Positions 36,349 through 46,194 of a stretch of DNA of 55,993 nucleotides are shown piece by piece. The translations under genes were made by a program, and so were the position numbers. The stretch covers positions 1 through 55,993 of the forward strand of contig NZ_JAUOSF010000013.1 of the NCBI RefSeq assembly GCF_030548465.1, given 5' to 3'. Under the pieces are notes generated by a model. That model saw only the letters and a list, made by a program, of their open reading frames with translations. It did not search any database and had not been told where the DNA came from. Every line of letters begins with the position of its first letter. The first letter of the stretch is position 1. This DNA is from Tamlana sp. 2_MG-2023 (lineage in GTDB: Bacteria; Bacteroidota; Bacteroidia; Flavobacteriales; Flavobacteriaceae).

Positions 36349-38652
36349 TTAAACGTATTCTAATTCAGATTTTCTAAGTTTTTTTGCTGCTTTTACTAGA
36401 ACTTCAAGCGCTTTTTTAGTCTCAGGCCAATCTCGTGTTTTTAGTCCGCAATCGGGGTTAACCCATATATGACCATGAGGCAATACATTTTTCGCTTTAG
36501 TAAGTAAGTCCTCAATTTCATTTAAAGAAGGCACTCTTGGAGAGTGAATGTCGTAAACACCGGGGCCAATTTCATTTGGGTATTTGAAATTTACAAAAGC
36601 ATCTAATAACTCCATTTTAGAACGCGAGGTTTCTATGGTAATCACATCGGCATCCATGTCGGCAATATTCGAAATAATATCGTTGAATTCTGAATAACAC
36701 ATGTGTGTATGAATTTGGGTTTCGTCTTTTACACCACTCGCAGAAATTCGGAAGGCCTTTACAGCCCAGTCTAAATAGTTTTGCCATTCTTCTTTCCTTA
36801 GCGGAAGTCCTTCGCGAATAGCAGGTTCATCAATTTGAATGATTTTTAAACCATTATTTTCAAGATCAATCACTTCATCTCGTATCGCTAAGGCTATTTG
36901 ATTGCAAGTGGTAGCTCGGGGTTGGTCGTTTCGAACAAAAGACCATTGTAATATAGTAACCGGGCCAGTTAACATGCCCTTTACAGGAATATCGGTAAGG
37001 GATTGGGCGTATTTTGACCAATCAACGGTCATCGATTTTTCACGAGAAACATCACCAAATAAAATAGGTGGTTTGACACAACGACTCCCATAACTTTGTA
37101 CCCAGCCGTAATTACTGAAGGCAAATCCGTTAAGTTTTTCGCCAAAATATTCAACCATATCATTACGTTCAAATTCGCCATGAACTAATACATCTAAGCC
37201 TATTCTTTCTTGAAAACGAATAGAATCTTCAATTTCTTTGGCTATGAACTGGTTGTAGGCTTCTTGTGAGAGTACTCCCTTTTTATGTTGAAGTCGTTGG
37301 TTTCTCACTATTTTAGTTTGAGGAAAAGACCCTATAGTTGTGGTAGGGAATAAGGGGAGATTAAGTGATTGCTTTTGCTTGGCTTGTCTCTGGCTAAATT
37401 CATTTTTCCGCTGGCTGTCTTCGGGTTTTAAATTTGAAATTCGGGCTTTTACAGCGTTGTTATGAATGAGCTTCGATCGCTTTCTGTTTAAATTCGCCAA
37501 TTTGTTTTCTTCAAAAAGATATAAATAAGCGCTGTTTTCTTCCGAAGATAGATTTTTTAGAGTTACGATTTCTTCAATTTTCTGTTTTGAAAAGGCTAGC
37601 CACTGTTTAATTTCAGATGATAATTGGGTTTCTAAATCTAAATCATAAGGCGTGTGGAGTAGGGAGCAAGAAGCCGTGATCCATAAATTTTCTAACGGAA
37701 TTTTTTTAGAAGCTTTTTCGATAAATTTTAGTGAATTTTCAAAATCGTTTTTCCAAATATTTCTTCCGTCAATGAGTCCAAGGGCTAATTTCGCTTTAGG
37801 GTTAAAATGTTTAGATTCTAAAATATCATCCAGTTGAGACGGACAACGAACTAAATCTAAATGAAGGGTATCAACAGGAAGTTGAAGAACCATGTCTAAG
37901 TTATCGCCGTAGCAATCAAAGTAATTGGCTAAGTATATTTTGATGTTTGGAAATTGAGTAGCAATTTGCTCATAAGTTGAAGCAATAGCATCACGTTCCT
38001 GAGTACTTAGGTTTAGGGCTAAACAAGGTTCGTCAAACTGAATATATTCAATATTTAAGGCATCCAGCTCGGTCAGGATTTCAAAGTAAACTGGTAATAA
38101 ACGAGGTAAAAGCTCTAGTCTATGAAAACCAGGTTCTTTTTTCTTTCCAAGCAATAAAAAAGTAATGGGGCCAATTAAAACGGGCTTTGTTTTAATGCCT
38201 AGGTTTAAGGCTTCTTTGTATTCTTCAATAATTTTCTTTGAAAAGAATTCGAAGTTTTGGTCTTTTTCAAATTCAGGAACAATATAATGGTAGTTGGTGT
38301 CAAACCATTTGGTCATTTCCATGGCCGTGACATCAATGTGGTCTTTTTGTAAACCACGTGCCATGGCGAAATACAGCTCTAAATAGTTGTCTTTGTCTAT
38401 AGCGTTATAGCGCTTTGGAATACAGCCTAAGGTTAAACAGGTGTCAAGTACTTGATCATAAAATGAAAAGTCGTTTGAAGGAATAGCATCTATACCTAAT
38501 GTTTGTTGTTGTAACCAATTCTGTTTTTTAATTTCAGAAGCCGTATTTACTAAAGATGCTTCATCTATATTGTTTGCCCAGAAAGCTTCACAGGCTTTTT
38601 TGAGCTCGCGTTTACTTCCTATTCTTGGGTGACCTAAAATGGTGGTTTTCAT
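36349..38652 (-). CDS. metE: Cobalamin-independent methionine synthase
   Basis: 767 residues, full length. Transfers the methyl group of 5-methyltetrahydropteroyl-triglutamate to homocysteine as the last step of methionine synthesis. N-terminal half (LGHPRIGSKRELKKACEAFW) binds folate; the C-terminal catalytic half begins near LFPTTTIGSFPQT and has the zinc/homocysteine ligands in THMCYSEF (His, Cys), IDEPAIREG (Glu region) and NPDCGLKTR (Cys). A B12-independent enzyme is consistent with no need for cobalamin here. The Lrp-type regulator is divergent, 161 bases away, and is a likely controller. No SAM riboswitch is seen in the leader. Confidence 0.97.
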   Translation of the reverse strand: MKTTILGHPRIGSKRELKKACEAFWANNIDEASLVNTASEIKKQNWLQQQTLGIDAIPSNDFSFYDQVLDTCLTLGCIPKRYNAIDKDNYLELYFAMARGLQKDHIDVTAMEMTKWFDTNYHYIVPEFEKDQNFEFFSKKIIEEYKEALNLGIKTKPVLIGPITFLLLGKKKEPGFHRLELLPRLLPVYFEILTELDALNIEYIQFDEPCLALNLSTQERDAIASTYEQIATQFPNIKIYLANYFDCYGDNLDMVLQLPVDTLHLDLVRCPSQLDDILESKHFNPKAKLALGLIDGRNIWKNDFENSLKFIEKASKKIPLENLWITASCSLLHTPYDLDLETQLSSEIKQWLAFSKQKIEEIVTLKNLSSEENSAYLYLFEENKLANLNRKRSKLIHNNAVKARISNLKPEDSQRKNEFSQRQAKQKQSLNLPLFPTTTIGSFPQTKIVRNQRLQHKKGVLSQEAYNQFIAKEIEDSIRFQERIGLDVLVHGEFERNDMVEYFGEKLNGFAFSNYGWVQSYGSRCVKPPILFGDVSREKSMTVDWSKYAQSLTDIPVKGMLTGPVTILQWSFVRNDQPRATTCNQIALAIRDEVIDLENNGLKIIQIDEPAIREGLPLRKEEWQNYLDWAVKAFRISASGVKDETQIHTHMCYSEFNDIISNIADMDADVITIETSRSKMELLDAFVNFKYPNEIGPGVYDIHSPRVPSLNEIEDLLTKAKNVLPHGHIWVNPDCGLKTRDWPETKKALEVLVKAAKKLRKSELEYV

Positions 38653-38678
38653 AATTTATTGTAGTTTTTATTACTGTT

Positions 38679-38686
38679 CAAAATTA
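38679..38686 (-). promoter_or_regulatory. Candidate -7 box of metE
   Basis: Reads TAATTTTG on the minus strand, 26 bases before the metE ATG. No clear upstream TTG. Confidence 0.45.
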
Positions 38687-38690
38687 TATT

Positions 38691-38772
38691 TAAAGAATAT
38701 ATTATAATAATTAGTGTTTATATTTAGATATAATAGCTATTTTAGATTAAAATTTAAGACTAATATTCTTTA
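38691..38772. promoter_or_regulatory. Inverted repeats in the metE-lrp divergent region
   Basis: TAAAGAATAT (38691-38700) and ATATTCTTTA (38763-38772) are a perfect 10-bp inverted pair 62 bases apart, one near each gene's expected promoter. Possible Lrp-type binding sites; the AT-rich setting makes chance occurrence possible. Confidence 0.4.
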
Positions 38773-38813
38773 GTTTTTGAATTTGAATAGGTTTAATAGA
38801 AAATATTTCTACA

Positions 38814-39272
38814 ATGATATTAGATGAAATTGATTTACGGATATTAAGATTGCTTCAAGCAAAATCTGATTTAACCACTAAAGATTTATCTGCTAAAGTT
38901 AATTTGTCGACAACTCCGGTCTTTGAACGTGTTAAGAAGCTGGAAAAGGGAGGGTACATCAAAAATTATATTGCCGTTTTAGATGCTGAAAAGTTAAATA
39001 AAGGTTTGATGGTGTTTTGTAATATCACTTTAAAAGAACATACCAGAGCGATTGGTAATCAGTTTGTAACCGATATTTTAAAACTGAAGGAGGTCGTGGA
39101 GTGTTATAATATTTCTGGTGACTACGATTTCTTCCTGAAGATATTAGTGAGCGACATGAAAGAATATCAGAATTTTGTTTTAGATCACTTAGGAAGCATA
39201 AAGAATATAGGAAGTGCACACAGTACTTTTGTTATGGGGGAAATCAAGAATTCGCATGCTGTGCCTATTTGA
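38814..39272 (+). CDS. Lrp/AsnC family transcriptional regulator
   Basis: 152 residues, family length. N-terminal winged helix (LDEIDLRILRLLQAKSDLTTKDLSAKVNLSTTPVFERVKKLEKGGYI) with the recognition helix STTPVFERVKKLE, then the RAM/AsnC effector domain (VTDILKLKEVVECYNISGDYDFFLKILVSDMKEYQNFV), which binds amino acids and drives octamer formation. Divergent from metE with a shared 161-base control region, so regulation of metE and of itself is a reasonable inference; the ligand may be methionine or leucine. Confidence 0.93.
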   Translation: MILDEIDLRILRLLQAKSDLTTKDLSAKVNLSTTPVFERVKKLEKGGYIKNYIAVLDAEKLNKGLMVFCNITLKEHTRAIGNQFVTDILKLKEVVECYNISGDYDFFLKILVSDMKEYQNFVLDHLGSIKNIGSAHSTFVMGEIKNSHAVPI

Positions 39273-39305
39273 ATATATTGTTTATGATAGTGCTTGTGTT
39301 GCTTA

Positions 39306-39340
39306 CTCCTGACGGCACTCGTTTCAAACGAGCGCTAGCC
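39306..39340. repeat. REP-like inverted element after the Lrp gene
   Basis: GC-rich for its surroundings, with an inverted repeat CTCGTTT/AAACGAG (39318-39332) inside a larger GGC...GCC frame. Looks like an interspersed element, no second copy in the window. Confidence 0.4.
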
Positions 39341-39390
39341 TTGGGGTTCAAGCAGAGTCAAGTGAGGAAGTTAAGTAAGTTGTGATCATA

Positions 39391-39421
39391 AAAAAGCCCG
39401 AAACAGAATTTCGAGCTTTTT
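39391..39421. terminator. Bidirectional terminator between the Lrp gene and clpC
   Basis: AAAAAGCCCGAAA (39391-39403) pairs with TTTCGAGCTTTTT (39409-39421), one mismatch, with A/T tails on both sides. Confidence 0.85.
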
Positions 39422-39452
39422 GTGTATTTGTAATTTATGTGAATTAAATAAT

Positions 39453-42005
39453 CTAAGATTCAGTTGGTTTTTCAGCCTTATCAATAGATATTTTTAATTC
39501 ATCTGTGGTTTCATCTAAATCGATTTTAATTTTATCACCTTCCTGTAAATGTGAGGTAACAATCTCTTCAGCTAAAGCATCTTCAACATATTTTTGAATG
39601 GCTCTTTTTAGTGGTCGTGCACCGTACTGCTTATCAAAGCCTTTTTCTGCAATATAATCTTTAGCAGTTTCCGTAAGGGTTAAGTGGTATCCAAGACCTT
39701 CAATTCTAAATAATAATTTTTCTAATTCAATATCGATAATTTTGTTAATGTCTTCCTTCTCTAATGGGTTGAAAACAATAACATCATCAATTCTGTTTAA
39801 AAACTCTGGTGCAAACGACTTTTTAAGTGCATTTTCAATAACACTTCTTGCATTGGCGTCTTCTTGAGCTTTTTGAGATGATGTTCCAAAACCAATCCCT
39901 GTACCGAAATCTTTTAGTTTACGAGCACCAATATTAGAAGTCATTATAATAATAGTGTTTCTAAAGTCAATTTTCCGACCTAAACTATCGGTTAAATACC
40001 CATCATCAAGCACTTGAAGCAGCATGTTAAATACATCTGGGTGTGCTTTTTCAATTTCATCTAAAAGAATCACCGCATAGGGCTTGCGTCTTACTTTTTC
40101 AGTTAGCTGTCCGCCTTCTTCATATCCTACGTATCCTGGAGGTGCCCCAATTAAACGTGATATGGCGAATTTCTCCATGTATTCACTCATGTCAATTCTC
40201 ACTAAAGAATCTTCGCTGTCAAATAATTCGCGTGATAAGATTTTTGCTAATTGCGTTTTTCCAACACCTGTCTGACCTAAAAAGATAAACGAACCAATTG
40301 GTTTATTAGGGTCTTTTAGACCAGCACGGTTACGTTGAATGGCTTTTACAACTTTAGCAACAGCCTCGTCTTGACCGATAACTTTACCTTTAATTTGTTC
40401 TGGCAGCTCTGCGAGCTTGTTAATTTCTTTTTGAGCAATTCTATTTACAGGCACACCGGTCATCATAGAAACAACATCAGCAACGTTGTCTTCCGTAACA
40501 ATTTCTCTGTGCTGTTTCGTGTCTTCTTCCCACTTTTCCTGAGCGATAGCTAATTCTTTTTCTATGCGTTTTTCATCATCTCTAAGTTTAGCTGCCTCTT
40601 CATATTTTTGTTTTCTAACAACAGCGTTTTTTGTTTCCTTAATACCTTCTAGTTGTTTTTCAAGCTCAATAATTTGTTTAGGCACATCAATATTTGTGAT
40701 GTGAACACGGGACCCCGCTTCATCTAAAGCATCAATCGCTTTGTCTGGAAGAAATCTTTCAGACATATATCTGTTTGTTAATTTCACACAAGCTTCAATG
40801 GCTTCCGGTGTATAATCAACATTATGATGTTCTTCGTATTTACCTTTAATATTGTTTAAAATTTCAATGGTTTCATCAACCGTGGTTGGTTCTACAATCA
40901 CTTTTTGAAAACGACGCTCTAAAGCACCATCTTTTTCAATATACTGTCTATACTCATCTAAGGTTGTGGCACCAATACATTGAATTTCGCCACGTGCTAA
41001 AGCAGGTTTGAACATGTTAGAAGCGTCTAAGCTTCCAGTAGCGCCACCGGCACCAACAATGGTGTGAATTTCATCAATAAATAGAATGACATCATCGTTT
41101 TTCTCAAGCTCGTTCATAACGGCTTTCATACGCTCTTCAAACTGTCCGCGATACTTCGTTCCTGCAACTAAACTGGCTAAATCTAAAGTAACTACACGTT
41201 TGTTGAATAGAATTCTAGAGACTTTACGTTTTATGATTCTAAGGGCTAAACCTTCAGCAATGGCAGATTTACCAACACCAGGTTCTCCAATAAGGAGTGG
41301 GTTGTTTTTCTTTCTTCTACTTAAAACCTGAGAAACGCGTTGTATTTCTTTTTCTCTTCCTACAACAGGGTCAAGCTTTCCTTCTTCCGCAAGAGCGGTT
41401 AAATCACGTCCAAAATTATCTAAAACAGGGGTTTTAGACTTCTTATTCGTTTTGCTTCCTGTAGGTGTGTTAAAAATATTATCTTTTGCAGAATCGTCTT
41501 CAGTATGTGCATCATCATCTTGAAATTCGGCTTTTGGGTCTATATAATCGTCGTTGTCGTTTGTAATCATAAGTTTAAATTGTTCTTTAACATTGTCGTA
41601 GTCAACTTTCAGCTTATTTAAAAGCTTAGTAGTGGGGTCATTCTCATTCCTTAAAATACAAAGTAGTAAGTGCGCTGTATTTATTGAGGTACTTTGAAAT
41701 AACTTCGCTTCTAAAAATGTTGTTTTTAAAGCGCGTTCTGCTTGCCTTGTTAGGTGTAAGTTCTTTTTTTGATTTGAAGCTACGACTATGTTTTGGTTTG
41801 CAGGACTTAGTATTTCAACCTTTCTTCTTAAATGGTTTAAATCAATGTCTAAAGCATTTAATATGTTAATCGCTTTTCCGTTTCCGTCTCGTAGAAGTCC
41901 AAGCATTAAATGTTCTGTACCAATAAAATCATGGCCTAAACGCAGGGCTTCTTCTTTGCTGTAAGCAATCACATCTTTTACTCTTGGGGAAAAATTATCA
42001 TCCAT
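39453..42005 (-). CDS. clpC: ATP-dependent Clp protease ATP-binding subunit ClpC
   Basis: 850 residues from the chosen Met (MDDNFSPRVKDVI), which has AAAGGA upstream; a Met seven codons earlier is in frame but lies before that site. Unfolds substrates for ClpP in the cytosol. Order: two Clp_N repeats (~1-150), linker, first AAA+ module (Walker A GEPGVGKSAIAEG at ~237; VILFIDEIHTI), a middle coiled coil with UVR-type EEAAKLRDDEKRIEKEL, second AAA+ (Walker A GQTGVGKTQLAKIL at ~572; IRIDMSEYMEK-type block; MTSNIGARK), and C-terminal D2 small domain. The middle domain marks ClpC rather than ClpA or ClpB. Divergent from gyrA. Confidence 0.96.
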   Translation of the reverse strand: MDDNFSPRVKDVIAYSKEEALRLGHDFIGTEHLMLGLLRDGNGKAINILNALDIDLNHLRRKVEILSPANQNIVVASNQKKNLHLTRQAERALKTTFLEAKLFQSTSINTAHLLLCILRNENDPTTKLLNKLKVDYDNVKEQFKLMITNDNDDYIDPKAEFQDDDAHTEDDSAKDNIFNTPTGSKTNKKSKTPVLDNFGRDLTALAEEGKLDPVVGREKEIQRVSQVLSRRKKNNPLLIGEPGVGKSAIAEGLALRIIKRKVSRILFNKRVVTLDLASLVAGTKYRGQFEERMKAVMNELEKNDDVILFIDEIHTIVGAGGATGSLDASNMFKPALARGEIQCIGATTLDEYRQYIEKDGALERRFQKVIVEPTTVDETIEILNNIKGKYEEHHNVDYTPEAIEACVKLTNRYMSERFLPDKAIDALDEAGSRVHITNIDVPKQIIELEKQLEGIKETKNAVVRKQKYEEAAKLRDDEKRIEKELAIAQEKWEEDTKQHREIVTEDNVADVVSMMTGVPVNRIAQKEINKLAELPEQIKGKVIGQDEAVAKVVKAIQRNRAGLKDPNKPIGSFIFLGQTGVGKTQLAKILSRELFDSEDSLVRIDMSEYMEKFAISRLIGAPPGYVGYEEGGQLTEKVRRKPYAVILLDEIEKAHPDVFNMLLQVLDDGYLTDSLGRKIDFRNTIIIMTSNIGARKLKDFGTGIGFGTSSQKAQEDANARSVIENALKKSFAPEFLNRIDDVIVFNPLEKEDINKIIDIELEKLLFRIEGLGYHLTLTETAKDYIAEKGFDKQYGARPLKRAIQKYVEDALAEEIVTSHLQEGDKIKIDLDETTDELKISIDKAEKPTES

Positions 42006-42051
42006 AAATCTCTGTCCTTTCTGCATTAAAAATAATAAAACATTTTACCAA

Positions 42052-42078
42052 AGACAAAAACTGTACCTTTTTTTGTCT
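42052..42078. promoter_or_regulatory. Inverted repeat in the clpC upstream region
   Basis: AGACAAAAA (42052-42060) and TTTTTGTCT (42070-42078) flank a 9-base spacer, 47 bases before the clpC ATG. It could be a regulator site or leader hairpin; function not known. Confidence 0.35.
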
Positions 42079-42266
42079 GTAAATTGCTAATTGACGAAAA
42101 AAACTTCATAATATCAAAATTTTACTCGTCATAACTTATTAATAATATAGTCGTTATAATTGTTAATAAATTACATGAAAAAATACGCTCGATTGTCCTG
42201 CCATGACTCATGAAAGTCTTATATTAGCATGTTTTGAAAAAGACATAAAATTAAATAAGAATATTT

Positions 42267-44810
42267 ATGGCAGAAGGAGAGAAATTGATCCCTATTAATA
42301 TTGAGGATGAGATGAAGTCGGCCTACATTGATTATTCAATGTCAGTCATTGTGTCTCGTGCTTTACCAGATGTAAGAGATGGGTTAAAACCGGTTCATAG
42401 ACGTGTACTTTATGGTATGCATGAACTGGGTGTTAGAGCAAATTCAGCACATAAGAAGTCCGCAAGAATAGTTGGAGAAGTTTTAGGTAAGTATCACCCG
42501 CATGGTGATACATCGGTTTACGATGCTATGGTGCGTATGGCTCAGGAATGGAGTTTACGTTATATGTTAGTAGACGGACAAGGAAACTTTGGTTCAATTG
42601 ATGGTGATAGTCCTGCAGCAATGCGTTATACGGAAGCCCGTATGCGTAAGATATCGGAAGACATGTTGGCAGATATTGACAAAGAAACTGTAGATCATAA
42701 GCTCAACTTTGATGATACGCTTCAGGAACCAACAGTTTTACCAACTAGAATTCCGGGACTTTTAGTTAATGGTGCCTCAGGTATCGCAGTAGGTATGGCA
42801 ACAAATATGCCACCTCATAACTTAACGGAGGTTGTAAACGGAACCATCGCTTATATTGAAAATAATGACATTGAAATAGATGAGCTTATTACTCATATTA
42901 AAGCTCCAGATTTTCCAACAGGAGGAACTATTTATGGGTATGATGGTGTAAAGGAAGCTTTTCATACAGGTCGCGGACGTATTGTTATGCGTGCAAAAAC
43001 CAATATTGAAGAGGTTAATGGTCGTGAATGTATTATTGTAAATGAGATTCCGTACCAAGTGAACAAAGCAGATATGATTAAAAAAACTGCTGACTTGGTA
43101 AACGATAAAAAACTTGAAGGTATTGCTTCTATTAGAGACGAATCTGATAGAAACGGAATGCGTATCGTATATGTTTTAAAGCGTGACGCAATTCCAAACA
43201 TTGTATTAAATACTTTGTTTAAGTATACAGCGTTACAATCCTCATTTAGTGTTAATAACATTGCACTTGTAGGAGGGCGTCCGCAGTTGTTAAACCTTAA
43301 AGAATTAATTCATTATTTCGTTGAGCATAGACATGAAGTTGTCGTGAGACGTACGACTTACGAATTACGCAAAGCGGAAGAAAGAGCACACATTTTAGAA
43401 GGATTAATTATCGCTTCTGATCATATTGATGAAGTTATTAAGATTATTAGAGCCTCTTCAAATGCTGATGAAGCCCGCGCGAATTTAATTGAGCGTTTCA
43501 AACTTTCTGAAATTCAAGCTAAAGCGATTGTTGAAATGCGTCTTCGTCAATTAACTGGCTTAGAACAGGACAAATTGCGTGCAGAGTATGAAGAAATCAT
43601 GAAAACCATAACAGATCTTAAAGATATTTTAGCTAGCAAAGAGCGTAGAATGAATATCATTAAAGATGAATTAGAGGTTGTAAGAGATAAATACGGTGAT
43701 GAGCGTCGTTCAACTATTGAATACGCAGGCGGCGATTTAAGTATTGAAGATATGATTCCAGATGAGCAGGTTGTTATTACTATTTCTCATGCCGGTTACA
43801 TAAAACGTACTTCACTTACAGAATACAAAACTCAAAATAGAGGTGGCGTAGGGCAAAAAGCTTCAACCACTCGTAATGAGGACTTTTTAGAGCATTTATT
43901 TGTGGGTACTAACCACCAATACATGTTATTTTTCACTTTAAAAGGTAAGTGTTTCTGGATGCGTGTTTACGAAATTCCAGAAGGAAGTAAAACATCTAAG
44001 GGTAGAGCGATTCAGAATCTTATAAACATTGAGCAAGACGACAAAGTTATGGCGTTTATTTGTACTCAAGATTTAAAGAATGAAGAATATATCAACAGTC
44101 ATTATGTGATAATGGCTACTAAAAATGGTCAGGTTAAGAAAACCGCATTAGAGCAATATTCTCGTCCGAGAACCAATGGAATCAACGCGATTACAATTAA
44201 AGATAATGATGAGTTATTAGAAGCTAAATTAACGACTGGAAACAGTCAAGTGATGTTGGCCCTAAAATCAGGTAAAGCCATTCGTTTCGAGGAAGCTAAA
44301 ACACGTCCAATGGGTCGTGGTGCATCTGGAGTTCGTGGTATTACATTAGCTCATGACAAAGATGAAGTTATTGGCATGGTTACTATTGAGAATTCTCAAG
44401 AAGAATCTGTTTTGGTAGTTTCTGAAAATGGTTACGGTAAACGTACTTATATTGATGATCCAGAAGATGGTGAGCCAGTATACAGAGTTACTAATAGAGG
44501 AGGTAAAGGTGTAAAAACGATTTCTATAACAGAAAAAACAGGGAGCTTAGTAGCTATCAAAAGTGTTACAGATAATGATGATTTAATGATTATCAATAAG
44601 TCTGGAATCGCAATTAGAATGGTTATTGCAAACTTAAGAGTTATGGGAAGAGCCACTCAAGGTGTTAAGTTGATAAACTTAAAAGGTAACGATTCGATTG
44701 CTGCTGTTGCGAAAGTGATGCATGACGAAGATGAAGTAGAGTTAATAGAAGGGGAAGAAACTCCTGAAAACACTGACACTAATGACGGTGGCACAACTCT
44801 TGATGATTAA
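42267..44810 (+). CDS. gyrA: DNA gyrase subunit A
   Basis: 847 residues. Breakage-reunion subunit of gyrase, which introduces negative supercoils with GyrB. The N-terminal [39 protein letters not shown] is diagnostic; catalytic Tyr121 is in [10 protein letters not shown]; the quinolone-determining region reads [17 protein letters not shown] with Thr82 at the E. coli Ser83 position and Asp at the Asp87 position. The C-terminal domain is a six-blade pinwheel; its first-blade GyrA box is QNRGGVG (~523-529) rather than QRRGGKG. An acidic tail ([17 protein letters not shown]) follows. The TPR gene starts 36 bases later on the same strand. Confidence 0.97.
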   Translation: MAEGEKLIPINIEDEMKSAYIDYSMSVIVSRALPDVRDGLKPVHRRVLYGMHELGVRANSAHKKSARIVGEVLGKYHPHGDTSVYDAMVRMAQEWSLRYMLVDGQGNFGSIDGDSPAAMRYTEARMRKISEDMLADIDKETVDHKLNFDDTLQEPTVLPTRIPGLLVNGASGIAVGMATNMPPHNLTEVVNGTIAYIENNDIEIDELITHIKAPDFPTGGTIYGYDGVKEAFHTGRGRIVMRAKTNIEEVNGRECIIVNEIPYQVNKADMIKKTADLVNDKKLEGIASIRDESDRNGMRIVYVLKRDAIPNIVLNTLFKYTALQSSFSVNNIALVGGRPQLLNLKELIHYFVEHRHEVVVRRTTYELRKAEERAHILEGLIIASDHIDEVIKIIRASSNADEARANLIERFKLSEIQAKAIVEMRLRQLTGLEQDKLRAEYEEIMKTITDLKDILASKERRMNIIKDELEVVRDKYGDERRSTIEYAGGDLSIEDMIPDEQVVITISHAGYIKRTSLTEYKTQNRGGVGQKASTTRNEDFLEHLFVGTNHQYMLFFTLKGKCFWMRVYEIPEGSKTSKGRAIQNLINIEQDDKVMAFICTQDLKNEEYINSHYVIMATKNGQVKKTALEQYSRPRTNGINAITIKDNDELLEAKLTTGNSQVMLALKSGKAIRFEEAKTRPMGRGASGVRGITLAHDKDEVIGMVTIENSQEESVLVVSENGYGKRTYIDDPEDGEPVYRVTNRGGKGVKTISITEKTGSLVAIKSVTDNDDLMIINKSGIAIRMVIANLRVMGRATQGVKLINLKGNDSIAAVAKVMHDEDEVELIEGEETPENTDTNDGGTTLDD

Positions 44811-44846
44811 TTAAAATCAAAATTATAAAATTAAATATATTATAAA

Positions 44847-46100
44847 ATGAAGAAAGAAGTTATTGTAGCTTTAGTTATTTCAATTAGTGCATTTTCATTT
44901 GCACAAAAAAAGGAATTGAAAACAGCCGAAAAAGCTATTAAATCAAGCAATTTTTCAGAAGCTAAAACCGCACTTAGTCAAGCAGAGGCGTTAAAAGACG
45001 AAATGGATGGTAAGCTTAAAGCTAAATATTACTACCTAAATGCCGAAGCGCTTTACGCCAATGGTAAGGGATCAATGAAGGATATTGATGCAGCTATTGA
45101 AAGTTTGTCTAAAGTAGAAGGTGATTATATTCAGGAGTCTGAAGATTTGAAACAGAAAATGGTAACTAGTTTAGTTACAACAGGTAATAAGGCCTACGAG
45201 GGTAAGGATTTTTCAAAAGCTTCAAATTATTTTGAAAAAACTTATAGATTAAGTACAAAGGATACTGTTTATTTATATTATGCAGCTACTATGTCTGTAA
45301 GTGTACCTGAGTATGATAGAGCTTTAACTTTATATGAAGAACTTAAGACATTAGGATATACAGGTGTAGCTAAAGAATACTATGCGACTAATGTAGAAAC
45401 TGGGAAAGAAGAGGTTTTAGATAAAAACACTAGAGATTTATATGTGAAATCAAAAACGCATATTAAGCCAGGTGAACGTATGACAGAGTCTAAAAAACCA
45501 GAAATTGTAAAAAATATTGCACTTATTTATGTGAGTCAAGGGAAAGATGAAAAAGCCCTTGCTGCAATGAAAGATGCTAGAGCTGAAAGTCCTAACGATG
45601 TTAATTTAATTTTATCTGAGGCTAATGTGCACTATAAAATGGGAAATACTGCAGAGTTTAAGTCCCTTTTAAAGGAAGCGATTGCAATGGATCCTAAAAA
45701 CCCTGAATTGCAATATAACTTAGGTGTAATTGCTGCTGAGAGTAATCAAGCTGATGAAGCTAAAATGTACTACAAGAAAGCATTGGAGTTAGATCCTAAT
45801 TATGTGAATGCATATATTAATTTAGCAGCGTTAATATTAGCCGAAGAAAAACCACTAATTGAAGAAATGAATGGTTTAGGGACTTCTAAGAAAGATAATG
45901 ATCGTTATGATGAATTAAGAGAGAAGCGTCAAGAGTTGTATAAAGAAGCAGTTCCTTATTTGTCAAAAGCATTAGAAATAGATGAAACGAACATCAATGC
46001 TGCAAAAACCTTAATGAATATCTATAGTATTCTTGGAGAAACTGAGAAGTCTAAGGCTATGAAAGAGAAGGTAGAAGCGCTTGAAGCTGCAGGAAATTAA
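44847..46100 (+). CDS. Exported tetratricopeptide-repeat protein
   Basis: 417 residues: signal peptide (MKKEVIVALVISISAFSFAQ) and TPR helices through most of the chain, clearest in the middle and C-terminal half (ALAAMKDARAESPNDVNLILSEA; ELQYNLGVIAAESNQADEAK; AKMYYKKALELDPNYVNAYINLA). A TPR-type scaffold in the periplasm, partner unknown. A gyrA-TPR gene order is common in Flavobacteriia; the 36-base gap without a terminator supports co-transcription with gyrA. Confidence 0.85.
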   Translation: MKKEVIVALVISISAFSFAQKKELKTAEKAIKSSNFSEAKTALSQAEALKDEMDGKLKAKYYYLNAEALYANGKGSMKDIDAAIESLSKVEGDYIQESEDLKQKMVTSLVTTGNKAYEGKDFSKASNYFEKTYRLSTKDTVYLYYAATMSVSVPEYDRALTLYEELKTLGYTGVAKEYYATNVETGKEEVLDKNTRDLYVKSKTHIKPGERMTESKKPEIVKNIALIYVSQGKDEKALAAMKDARAESPNDVNLILSEANVHYKMGNTAEFKSLLKEAIAMDPKNPELQYNLGVIAAESNQADEAKMYYKKALELDPNYVNAYINLAALILAEEKPLIEEMNGLGTSKKDNDRYDELREKRQELYKEAVPYLSKALEIDETNINAAKTLMNIYSILGETEKSKAMKEKVEALEAAGN

Positions 46101-46113
46101 TTATGATTTTCTT

Positions 46114-46163
46114 AAAAACACAAAAAAAGGACACTTTGAAAAGTGTCCTTTTTTTGTGTTTTT
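46114..46163. terminator. Very strong bidirectional terminator after the TPR gene
   Basis: A perfect 23-bp stem (46114-46136 with 46141-46163) and a four-base TGAA loop, containing the core GGACACTT/AAGTGTCC between A- and T-tracts. Serves both the TPR gene and the converging DUF2541-like gene. Confidence 0.93.
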
Positions 46164-46194
46164 AATATGAGATGTTAATCTAAATGTGGTTTAC

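Noticed and set aside
38653-38813. SAM riboswitch in front of metE
   Set aside because: The leader is short and AT-rich with no stable multi-stem structure or conserved riboswitch core.
42006-42026. Seven-codon upstream extension of ClpC
   Set aside because: The internal Met starts the conserved MDDNFSPRVK and has AAAGGA before it, which lies inside the extension.
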